Below the pieces are notes generated by a model. That model saw nothing but the letters and a program-made list of their open reading frames with translations. It had not been told where the DNA came from and did no database searches. This document shows positions 22,465 to 31,230 of a DNA stretch of 64,000 bases, one piece after another; position 1 is the stretch's first letter; the number at the start of each line of letters is the position of its first letter. The stretch spans positions 41,395,390-41,459,389 of the forward strand of contig CM055104.1 in NCBI GenBank assembly GCA_029204225.1, written 5' to 3'. This DNA comes from Diphasiastrum complanatum (lineage: Eukaryota > Streptophyta > Lycopodiopsida > Lycopodiales > Lycopodiaceae). The position numbers and the translations under genes were made by a program.

Positions 22465-22740
22465 GGGTGACCTACTACCTTTGAGGTAGTGTGCCCATCT
22501 ACAAATGTTAAAGAGTCAATATGTTATGAGAACAAAGAGATGGAAGGGCGGCCAGCTGCCTTTGCGATAGAGCGCCCTCATATGTGTGTAAATAAGCAAA
22601 ACTATAGTGACAAAATGGTGGAAGGAAGGGCGGCCACCTATGTTTCTGGTATGCCACCAATCCATTCGTGCTTATGATCATAATCATCACTAAAAATCAC
22701 ATAGGGTAGGGCAACCATCTACCAAAATGGTCGCGTGCCC
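22465..22740 (+). repeat. 81-bp tandem repeat, four units with palindromic core
   Basis: Four 32-bp cores start at 22465, 22546, 22628 and 22709, so the spacing is 81, 82 and 81 bp. Each begins GGGYRRCC. All but the third end in G(T/C)GCCC, and the first and fourth are clear imperfect palindromes around a short centre. The spacers between them are also weakly alike (a TGGAAGG end in units 2 and 3). Since 81 is 27 codons, all four units fall in one plus-strand frame, giving peptides such as EGRPAAFAIERPHMCVNK and EGRAATYVSGMPPIHSC. Stops lie in units 1, 3 and 4. It could be a coding repeat relic or a small satellite. Confidence 0.75.
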
Positions 22741-23166
22741 ACATACCTATGTATAGTATGAATATTGCTTGAAAGAGCAATGTACTACTGTGAATTCCTT
22801 CAAGGAACACCAGTGACTGCCTACAATCCAAAAAGGATTGGTTTATAGTGTGGAACATACCTTCAAAATGAGTCCAACACCTTGCTAGGACAACACCCTA
22901 TAGCAACCACCATATTTGCTTCCTAAGAAGCTTTGAATGATTGTTTATCAAATTTCATCATTACATATGTTAGCCTACCAATCCAAACAACATAAGAAAC
23001 ATCTATTGTTTGCAAAGGTGTATTATAGGAGATCAAACTAAATTAGCATGTTGTCAATTAGTCATACGAATACCTGTAATGGCTCCAAGTTTCTTTGCCA
23101 ATGTATTACTCTTCCACAAGCCTTCGTAGGTTCAATAGATGCAAATTTCTACCTGTGCTTGGTCGC

Positions 23167-23169
<3 letters not shown>

Positions 23170-23240
<71 letters not shown>
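23170..23240. repeat. AG microsatellite
   Basis: A pure AG run of 71 bases, about 35 units, lies between unrelated single-copy-looking sequence. Confidence 0.98.
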
Positions 23241-23243
<3 letters not shown>

Positions 23244-23794
23244 ATTTTATGCTTAGAAAGGCCATGCACACATCTGAAGTTTCTAATTATTAAATATCAA
23301 AACAGGTCCAAAAGATTAGGACATGCGGCGTAATGTGGTTGGTCAAGAGGATCTAATTTGAGGCCATAATCATTTATAATGAACCAATTTAACATCATGA
23401 ACAAAAACTACATATTCCAATTTTAAAACCCTTATTTAAACACTTGGCATCATTATAGAGTGTTATTATATAACAAAAAATATGGATCAAAAATAAAATC
23501 AAAAGACAAGCAAGTCAATCTCTTCGTCGTCACAAAGGACCTTGACTCTAAGGCAGGGCTCAAAAACACAGGCACGTATTCAACCGTACTCAGCCACAGA
23601 TCATTCGCTAAGTGGTGATGAGAGTTGATAACGTCAATACATATCCACCTTCTTCTTGTGATTTTTTCAGTCGACAACATCAGTGATCAACCATCGTCAC
23701 TCGGTGACAGTTGATAACTTGATCACGTCAATTAATAGGAAATACAATCGCATCTGGACATACAACCACATTTTTCTAATTTTTCTTTTTTAGC

Positions 23795-23802
23795 ATATAT
23801 AC
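23795..23802 (+). promoter_or_regulatory. Possible TATA box of the 5-beta-reductase-like gene
   Basis: CATATATA lies about 100 bases before the ATG at 23896, a normal distance for a plant gene with a short leader. The surrounding T-rich tract and absence of other motifs leave it as a candidate only. Confidence 0.35.
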
Positions 23803-23895
23803 TCGCTTCCCTGCATAGCTCTTAAACAAATCTGCCCGAAGAAACGAGATTCACAGAGTTGAATTGAAGCAGAGCCAGGGTGTTGACGATTGAGG

Positions 23896-24982
23896 ATGGC
23901 GAAGTACTCCAATGTAGCTCTGGTGGCAGGAGTAACAGGCATCGTTGGCAACGGACTGGGAGAACTCTTAAGCAAGACGGACACACAGGGCGCTCCTTGG
24001 AAAATCTATGGAATTGGCAGCAGAGTCAAGCCTGACTGGGTCTCAGATCAAGTCCATTACATTTAGATTGATCTGCTGGATCGGGATCAGACGCTCTCAA
24101 AGCTCTCTCATCTCAGAGATGTGACACATCTCTTTTGGGTTGTCTGGGCTCTCAGAGACACCGAACAAGAAAACGTTCAAGTGAATGGCAGCATGCTGCA
24201 GAACGTGATAGATGCCCTGCTGCCAAATGCCCAGGGGTTGAGTCACATAGTCCTCACTACAGGAGGCAATCATTACCTTGGCCCATTTGATCTCTTTGGG
24301 AAAGTGAAGGCGCATGATCCACCCTTCCGAGAGGACCTGCCAAGGCTTAATGTATTATACCCTTGAGGACATAGTGTTCGAGACTGTGAAGAAGAAGGAG
24401 AGGGGCGCATTGGCGTGGTCGGTCCACAGGCCTGGGGTTGTGTTTGGCTTCGCCCCCAGGAATTACATGAATATAGTGGGGGCTTTGGCTGTGTACGCAG
24501 CCATTTGTAAGCATGAGGGAAAGCCTCTTGCCTTCCCTGGCAACAAGTATGCATGGGAGAATCTAAGTGATGCTTCTGACGCACATCTGATTGCTGCTCA
24601 GGAGGTATGGGCTGCCACCACCCCCAGAGCTCATAACCAGGCCTTCAACACCATGAACGGGGATGTTTTCTCATGGAAGCGGCTGTGGCATCTGCTGGCA
24701 GACAGATTCGGACTAGAGGTACCTCCTTTCAACGGAAACCCATTTAGCTTGAAGGAGCTGTTTCAGGACAAGAGCCCGGTTTGGGACGAGATTGTATCAG
24801 TGAACCATCTTGTTCCAACCAAACTGGTCTGGTTTGTCGATGTGATGCTCAACGCTGGTCCACGTCAAGCAATTATGGACACAAACAAAAGCAAAGAGTA
24901 TGGATTTTTAGATTTTCGTAACTCTGAGAAATCCTTCGTGTACTGGGTTGATAAGCTCAGAGAAAACAAGATTGTTCCTTAA
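23896..24982 (+). pseudogene. Progesterone 5-beta-reductase-like (PRISE) pseudogene
   Basis: Similar along its length to plant progesterone 5-beta-reductase/iridoid synthase-type short-chain reductases, which reduce enone C=C bonds with NADPH. Seen: the nucleotide-binding GVTGIVGNGLGELL near the N-terminus; HLFWVVWALRDTE; NGSMLQNV; LTTGGNHYLGPF; then, in another frame, YYTLEDIVFE, WSVHRPGVVFGFAPRNYMN, AAICKHEGKPLAFPG and the end SKEYGFLDFRNSEKSFVYW. Three defects are visible. There is a TAG at codon 57 (24064-24066), where a glutamine is expected. A deletion near 24348 shifts the frame and removes most of the NFYY active-site motif (about 11 bases short). The catalytic Lys of the TGxKHYLGP motif is Asn. 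No intron is apparent, so it may be a retrocopy or an intron-poor family member. Confidence 0.88.
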
Positions 24983-25079
24983 ACATTCTAGCTGAGAATC
25001 CGAGTCTATATAGCTAGCTTTGCCTTTCTGTAGGTAGCTATGCACACTGATACTCAAAACTGGCTCCACATAATTGTAG

Positions 25080-25310
25080 CACCCTGGCGCTTCACGGTGC
25101 GCCAGCCAGGGGCTGGCTAAAAAGGCGCAGGCGGGGGCCGTGGCGCCAGGGTGGGTGCGCCAGGGCAGGCAGCGCCGGGCAGGGGCACCGGCGCCAGGTG
25201 GGTGGCGCCGGGCAGGCAGGCCGGGCAGGCCTAGGTGGCGCCGGGCAGGCAGGTGGGTGGCGCTGGGCAGGCCCAGGTGGCGCCGGGCAGCAGGTGGCGC
25301 TGGGCAGATT
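25080..25310. repeat. GC-rich minisatellite
   Basis: Strongly GC-rich block in AT-rich surroundings, with about five copies of GGTGGCGCYGGGCAG between 25195 and 25310, separated by GCAG or CC spacers. It begins with a hairpin, CTGGCGC (25084-25090) pairing with GCGCCAG (25099-25105). The reading frames across it on both strands are composition artefacts. Confidence 0.8.
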
Positions 25311-25398
25311 CACACCCACCTGCACACATGTGAGTAAGAAGGTGGGTTCAGTTATATATAGGTACTGGTTTATCTCAGAGATTTGCTTATGGAATAAA

Positions 25399-25490
25399 CC
25401 CTGGTGCTCGACATGTGGCACCAGGGCAAGTAGTTTTAAAAAAAAAAAATAACCTCCCTACCTGGCCCACCCTGACGCGTGCGCAGGGTG
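25399..25490. repeat. Two perfect hairpins with CCCTG stems
   Basis: CCCTGGTGC (25399-25407) pairs perfectly with GCACCAGGG (25418-25426). CACCCTG (25468-25474) pairs with CAGGGTG (25484-25490). The stems resemble each other and the hairpin at 25084, so the 25.08-25.49 kb block may be one element with related palindromes. Confidence 0.65.
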
Positions 25491-25893
25491 CTAAAAATAA
25501 GAGGAGCCCTCAAAACTGCAGGGCTTACACACCCATATGGCTCTCTAAGTTTAAGCAAGATCGTAGTGCTTTGCTTGCTTGTTCCAAATATGAATATGAA
25601 CAACCATATTTTGCATACACTGGGCTGAACATCTTCTTCTTAAATCCGGGGAGTTGTAGCAACTGCATAGAACAACTCCTCAATACAAACAAGCCAGGTA
25701 ACAGCATTATCAGACTGAAAATTCAACCTAGAGTATTATAAGTTTTATGCTTAGCTAAATGATCTAAGAGTACACCTTAGAAATTGGGTATTTATACTTG
25801 AGTTAATAAAACTTCTCTTAAACTTGACTCAAGTGTAAGAAGAGATGGTAAATGCTTCAAGCTTCATCCTCATTTGTGAGAATTTAAAATTGG

Positions 25894-25897
<4 letters not shown>

Positions 25898-25990
<93 letters not shown>

Positions 25991-26010
25991 CACACACTCA
26001 CACACTCACA
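25898..26010. repeat. Compound CT/CA microsatellite
   Basis: A CT run with one G interruption, followed by a CA run that degrades into CACT/CACA units. Low complexity; the frame across it is not a gene. Confidence 0.97.
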
Positions 26011-26224
26011 TAAGCAAACCCGCATGTGCACACACGAACTATTCATCATGGTGGATGCTTTAAGCGGTAGTTAGCACAAGTGTAGATTTATCTTAAGCTT
26101 ACAAATAGTGATGATGAATGGCAATCCAAACCATAAGAAGGTAAGTCTGTTAGCTTTGTGTTGAGGGAGTTATTACAAAAGAGGTTTGATTTTTAGTGAA
26201 TGCAAGTTGCAAGTAGTGATCTCT

Positions 26225-26530
26225 AATGGCGAGTTATGTCTGGCGAGTTATAAAATGGAGGGAAACTAAAAAATTGTTTGGGAAAATCAAATAGGCGGGT
26301 TATAACCTTATAACTCGTTGAGCTCTAGTATGATAGGTCTAAGGTCTCTGATCATAATGCTATGATGACGAGTTACGTAGGCTACAAAAAGGTGCTAAAA
26401 TGGTGAATGGCGAATTATACCTTGCGCGAGTAATACCTCTGATGGCAAGTTATAAAGTATAACTTGCCCAACTCACAAAACAATATCTGAACTCTTCCTA
26501 GCTCATTGGGAAAGTGGCGAATTATACTAA
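26225..26530. repeat. Cluster of GGCGAGTTATA-type palindromic repeats
   Basis: About nine copies of a GGCGAGTTAT-like word occur in both orientations. Some pair locally: GGCAAGTTATA (26444-26454) with TATAACTTGCC (26458-26468) is perfect. CGGGTTATAA (26296-26305) with TTATAACTCG (26308-26317) has one mismatch. No coding content. It could be a small foldback element or the remains of a tandem repeat. Confidence 0.65.
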
Positions 26531-26599
26531 TGAAGAAAAAGTAGAGAAAAACCAAATAGCGAGCAATAAACCTGTGAAAAAAACAACAAAAGTTCAAGA

Positions 26600-27448
26600 A
26601 AAATGCAAACTAAAATCCATCTAAACAGCCTTGCCACAACTGAAACATAGCTGTTGTTTAAAGGCATCTCTAACTGACGACTTAGATTTTTTCTTTAATT
26701 TCTTCCCTGACTTGGATTTTCGATAAGCCATTCTTTCAAGTTCATCAAAAAACTTTTTTGACTTTTTCATGGTCGAAAATTTCTTGCCCCCGTTTTCTAG
26801 AAGCTACCACCATCTGATTGTACACTCGTGCGATTCGAATGGCATCCTCCAACGAGTTCAAAAAATTGCACTTGTATTCATTTTGAAAGTTTCTGGCAAC
26901 CCATTCACAAATTGCCACTCTGCATACTTTTTTGAAGAATGCGGCACTTTAGTCAGAAGGTCCATGAACTCTTGGACGTATGTGTCCAAGTTACGCGACC
27001 CCATTTTGAGCTCAATAAAATGCCGATACGAGTCCCTCTCATCCACAATCATAAATGCTTTCAAGAATACATCCCGAAAAGCATCCCAAGTGACTGGCTT
27101 AGGATCCAGGTCTCGCCACCATGACATGACTTTACCTTCCAAAAAAATAAGTACCGAAGACATTTGCTTTTCCTCAAGCACTCCATGTAGACCAAAATAA
27201 CTGTTCCACCTATTAATCCATGACTCCACTGCTACCGGCTGCTTAAATTTCTTGTCCCCCGAAAAAACTACTGGTTGGAATTCTAAGTGTGACGAAGATG
27301 CCACATCATGCTTTGATAAAAGAAATTTGATTTGCTTGTCCTGCTGCCTGTTACTCTGGTGGATTTCTAGCAGTGCTTTGCTTATCACCTCCAGAAAAGA
27401 CTGTGGATTGTTGTCCGAACTTCCCCCACTTCGTACCGGTAGCACCAT
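26600..27448 (-). pseudogene. Ty3/gypsy gag relic
   Basis: Minus-strand retrotransposon gag: FQPVVFSGDKKFKQPVAVES, WINRWNSYFGLHG, LEGKVMSWWRDLDP, WDAFRDVFLKAF, YVQEFMDLLTKVP and FVNGLPETF. After a frame change near 26858 it continues with NQMVVASRKRG, a Lys-rich stretch, and a half zinc knuckle (LCFSCGKAV) cut by a stop near 26622. Pol is absent. It lies directly downstream of a primer binding site and LTR end, so the 5' end of the element is preserved and the rest is lost. Confidence 0.8.
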
Positions 27449-27449
27449 C

Positions 27450-27468
27450 TCCTCGACAACGACGCCAT
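27450..27468 (-). other. Gypsy primer binding site, tRNA-Asp type
   Basis: On the minus strand it reads ATGGCGTCGTTGTCGAGGA, close to the TGGCGCCGTTGCCGGGGA primer site typical of plant gypsy elements that use tRNA-Asp. The three differences are C to T or G to A changes, as expected from decay of methylated cytosines. Confidence 0.65.
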
Positions 27469-27473
27469 TAAAA

Positions 27474-28050
27474 TGTTGGATCCTTTTTGTGCCTCCCTAA
27501 TCGTCGTGATCAAGAGGACAAAATCGGGGTTTGGATCTCCAACTGGGTGAGTCGTCGTGTAGTACGGGCTTCGATCCAATGGGAAGGAGATTAACCTATG
27601 GATCTAAACAAGATCTAAGCCCACCAAGGGTGTCAATCTTGGCATGTGAGATCTAGATGCGGAATGGCTTAGATGAGGGGTGAGATGCTTGACATCCTTC
27701 TTGGCTCTTTTTGGGATTTTGGTATGGTGGTGATCCTCCTCTTGGATCTTGGCTTGCTTGATTTATTTAGGCTCTTTGAGCTCTAAATTTTCTCCTCTTG
27801 AGGCTTATCTTCTCAAGGGAGGGGAACAATGGAAATGGAACCTACCTATGGATCTTAATGATCTTTCTGAAAGGTATTTTTAACACCTATTTTACTATTG
27901 TGTGATTTTTTGGATTAAGAGGATGAAAGCTTGAGCTAATAATCAATCTAAATGTGATAGCATGATTAGGAAATGTCAATCAAGCATTCAAACATCCACA
28001 AGAAAGCATACAATGTCAAAATAGGAGGACTTCACAAAAGTAGAAAAATG
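27474..28050 (-). repeat. Gypsy 5' LTR, outer end not fixed
   Basis: On the minus strand the LTR would end ...GGATCCAACA just before the primer site. Its far end is not visible to me. The sequence to 28050 has no coding frame and fits LTR DNA, but the limit is arbitrary. Confidence 0.35.
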
Positions 28051-28061
28051 AAGGAGGAGTC

Positions 28062-28065
<4 letters not shown>

Positions 28066-28130
<65 letters not shown>
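28066..28130. repeat. CT microsatellite
   Basis: A pure CT run of 65 bases. Confidence 0.97.
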
Positions 28131-28133
<3 letters not shown>

Positions 28134-28554
28134 ATCTCTAGTCATATAAGTGAAAGGTGATTACAAAATGGTGTCACATTCCTACTTATAGACAAATCTA
28201 GGGTTAGGGTTTTTGGTTCACCCAAAACCATGTGCCATAACAACTTGACTATCATAAAAAGTTAAGGACCAAAATGCATTTTAGAACTACTTGGGTCCTT
28301 TCTTATTTTTGGCCCAATAGAGTTCAGATCTACTTTTACTTCTTGCGCCTTTGGCTCACGAGTACAATGCACCTTCTAAGGGTGTTTGATGTTACATCAT
28401 TGATAAATCTAATTCTTATGCCGACTCGACCATTCTTTTATTCCCGTCGCTGTAAAGTCTATTGGGGAGGCACTGGGCTTTGTTTTCGCTCATTGGTCAG
28501 TTTGCAACTTTTTGACGTTCTGATATTGGTGTTCCTGGTGAATCTGGATTTTGA
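28131..28554. other. No gene recognised
   Basis: No motif or homologous frame was seen on either strand. Confidence 0.4.
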
Positions 28555-28624
28555 AATTCCTTCCTGGTTGCTTATCAGCATTCCTTCTGGAATTCCTTCC
28601 TGGTTGCTTATCAACATTCCTTGA
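28555..28624. repeat. 36-bp tandem duplication
   Basis: Two adjacent copies of the unit beginning AATTCCTTCCTGGTTGCTTA start at 28555 and 28591 and differ at a few positions. Confidence 0.85.
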
Positions 28625-28719
28625 TGTAGTTCGGCACCATGATTCCTTCATGAGATATTTGTTGGGCACTTTCGGCGTAATAAGATCAAAGATTGACCTT
28701 TCTTCATACCAGCTCAGTG

Positions 28720-29262
28720 AAGAGAAACCAACTTTCCCTGCTAGCTCATTTTGGTATGTAAATTGCAGAAGGCACTTTATGGCCTCAAGTAAGCTCCTAG
28801 GGCCATTCACTATGAGGTACATTCACGCGACAAAGCACTATGCTTTGCGCTATAACAGAAATACAGATGTTGCACTTACACTAGTTACCTATACGGATTT
28901 TCATTGGGCAAGAGATGTTGATATTAGAAAATCCACGTCTGGGTATATCTGTTTCCTTCTTGGAGGACCCATTTCATGGAACAATAGAAAGCAGAAATGC
29001 ATTTTGTTGTTCTCTACAAAAACTGAATACATTGTAGCTACAGCAGCAGTGAAGGAGATCATATGACTTAGAAGATTGCTTCAGAACCTACAATTTCTGC
29101 AAGTCGGCCATACTATACTTTAGTGCGACAATCAGAGCTACATAGCTATCTCTCTGAACCGACGAACTCAGGCTAGAACCAAATGCATAGAGGTTCAGTT
29201 TTATTTTCTTAGAGAGAAGGTTCAGAACAAAGATGCTGTACTAAGCTACTATCATACAGATA
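28720..29262 (+). pseudogene. Copia RNase H relic
   Basis: Read with frame changes it gives ATKHYALRYNRNTDVALT, then YTDFHWARDVDIRKSTSGY, GGPISWNNRKQKCILLFSTK, TEYIVATAAVKEII, CDNQSYIAISLNRRTQARTK and REKVQNKDAVLSYYHTDKM. This is the order of a copia RNase H domain up to just before its ADIFTK end. A TGA follows KEII and other stops occur. No LTR of its own was recognised. Confidence 0.75.
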
Positions 29263-29675
29263 AGATGCAAAATGTGGAAGGCTTTGGCTCTCTCAGTTAC
29301 TACATTCTAGACAAAACTTTGTCATTTGTTTATTTGGTCATTGTTACCACGCCTGCCACAAAAAGTATCCAAAAGATCACAAATACCGTTGTCATTGACT
29401 TGTGTGAGGAACTCGATATTGAAGACAAGGGTGTTCAACACAATGACAAAAGTATCGTAGACAAAATTTTGAAAGACAACCCTATGAGCAATTTGCCTAG
29501 AAAACTACTTATGCAATGTAGCATGGTCCAAAAGTAAACGAGTTGCCTACTCAATACAATGGAAATATTGTATTTGAATTGCCTACAATTCATGTGAGTG
29601 GCAACTCCCCAATGGCAGGGATGGAACAATGTTACGATAGTCACTGATGGACAAAAACAAATGTTTATTTTCCAG

Positions 29676-30034
29676 GCATTGTTCGCAAAAGCTATTGCGG
29701 TGGTGTATTTGACTGCATGAATGGACTTTGTGGAGCTCACATGCTCTACGGTGCACCAAATCGACAATGTTGGTTTGATGCGGTTAAAACCATACCTCAT
29801 TTGGGTTGTTCTTCAAATGGTTATGGAACACTAGAATGATCCTATTACAAAATCGCTAGTTTGCACACAAGCTTGTGCAGCATGTGTGTACTATTGCATG
29901 CCAAGCGACACCAGTTTCACCAGGGTAATGATACAACAAGGCTTTCATAATCACGTTGTTCGAGCGGGTTCTTCTCGTTTTGCAATAGTAGAAACAAAAC
30001 AGTTGGTTGACACTACACTTGCAACTAATAGTAA
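29676..30034 (+). pseudogene. Transposase-like gene, cysteine-rich exon (left part)
   Basis: An exon appears to begin after a pyrimidine-rich acceptor (TTTTCCAG, ending 29675). It reads GIVRKSYCGGVFDCMNGLCG, AHMLYGAPNRQCWFDAV and HLGCSSNGYGTLE, then TGA where Trp is expected, SYYKIASLHTSLCSMCV, and a one-base loss. It resumes YYCMPSDTSFTRVMIQQGF up to TTLATN. The many Cys and His residues suggest zinc binding. I do not recognise the family. Copia-E is inserted at its right edge, and the frame resumes exactly after the element's far target duplication at 35391. Confidence 0.55.
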
Positions 30035-30636
30035 TGTGAAAAACTGCCAATGTTGGCAAATCTAGCCATGTAAAATATTGTAAATTATGTACATCAGTGG
30101 GTCCCAGATGTGTGAGGCCATGGAGCCACATGGGTAACCTATCCTAGAGTAGGTTAGATCAAGTCTAAAGATTTGGTCAAGTCAATTTGGTAGTGATTCC
30201 TAAATTATAGGACCTACACCTAAATTTTATGGTGAAAATTAACCAACTAGCCATCTACTTGGCATGACTCTAGGAATGAGGCTAGGGTTGCAAATTAGGG
30301 CAAGAAAGCGAAGTTAACTTCCTTACTACACGTTGGAAATTCACCTAACTTTACAAAGGAAGTGAATTTTACTATATATTCCATCCTCCCATAGTGAGGA
30401 CTTAGATTATTTTTTGGAGTGATCATTGGCAATCTCGAGCTACTCCACATTTGTATTGAGCTTTTGTGATCTAAATGCAACCAAAGTGACTTTTCCTTCA
30501 TTCTCTATTTGCAGGCCACACAACAAGCCTCATTTCACATGTGTGAAGTCGGATTTCATCATTGATCAATGCTATTTGATTGTTCTTGCTTGTTGTAGAT
30601 CCCTTTATGGTCCAAAAGTACAGTAGTTTAATAACA
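30035..30636 (+). repeat. Copia-E 5' LTR
   Basis: 602 bp, TGTGAAAAACTGCC...AATAACA, followed directly by the primer site. TATATAT lies near 30374. The palindrome TTCACATGTGTGAA (30534-30547) is the counterpart of the CACGTG palindromes in Copia-B and Copia-C. Confidence 0.92.
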
Positions 30637-31230
30637 TGGTATCAGATCCAAGTACGAGAGCTTAATCATTGATTATAAAAAAAATCCTTTTTTAGTAAGT
30701 TTTTAGTACTAAAAACTAGTAATGAGATGGCAAGACTTAGTAGGAATCAAAATTCATGTTGTCCACACGTGTGGGCACCTTTGAACCTACATTTAATACT
30801 CAATATTCATTAGATCCATATAAATGGATTCTATGTGTTCTTGATGAGATTTTTGGTGCTAATCCTAGGAAAAGCTACCAAGATTGAATGCCATTGATTA
30901 GATTTGACTTAATGTCATGAGATCTAATTAATCTAGGCCAAAAAAAAATCCTCTAAAAGTGTTTTACAGGTTTTGTAAGTCCATCAAGAAGTGTGAGGGA
31001 GATTTAGTCATTATATTGTCCAAAAATAGTCAAAATTGGCTTGATTTGATTGTAGGTTGATTGTAACTCATCTAATCTTCATTTCATCCTTGTGAGGAGT
31101 GCTAGAACCATAATTATAAGTCCATTTGGTGGACTAGAAATCAAATTTGAGTGAATCACTACAAGAGAACCTGTGTGAGGTTCTAGAATCAATCAAGTCA
31201 ATTTTCTTGCTTGTAGAATTCACTAGTAAG
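30637..31230 (+). other. Copia-E leader with primer site and palindrome
   Basis: Begins with the Met-tRNA-like primer site (30637-30649). A perfect 12-bp palindrome CCACACGTGTGG lies at 30773-30784. No coding frame before gag at 31231. Confidence 0.7.

Noticed and set aside
22465-22740. CRISPR-like geometry of the 81-bp repeat array
   Set aside because: Palindromic cores with regular spacers look superficially like a CRISPR array, but the cores are only loosely conserved, the spacers are similar to each other, and the surrounding DNA is clearly plant nuclear.
23048-23293. Frame containing a long Arg-Glu repeat
   Set aside because: The repeat is a translation of the AG microsatellite.
25092-25421. 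Pro/Ala/Cys-rich and Gly/Arg-rich frames on both strands
   Set aside because: Open only because of the GC-rich minisatellite composition; no stop codons are expected there.
25845-26063. Frame with Leu-Ser and His-Thr repeats
   Set aside because: Translation of the CT/CA microsatellite.
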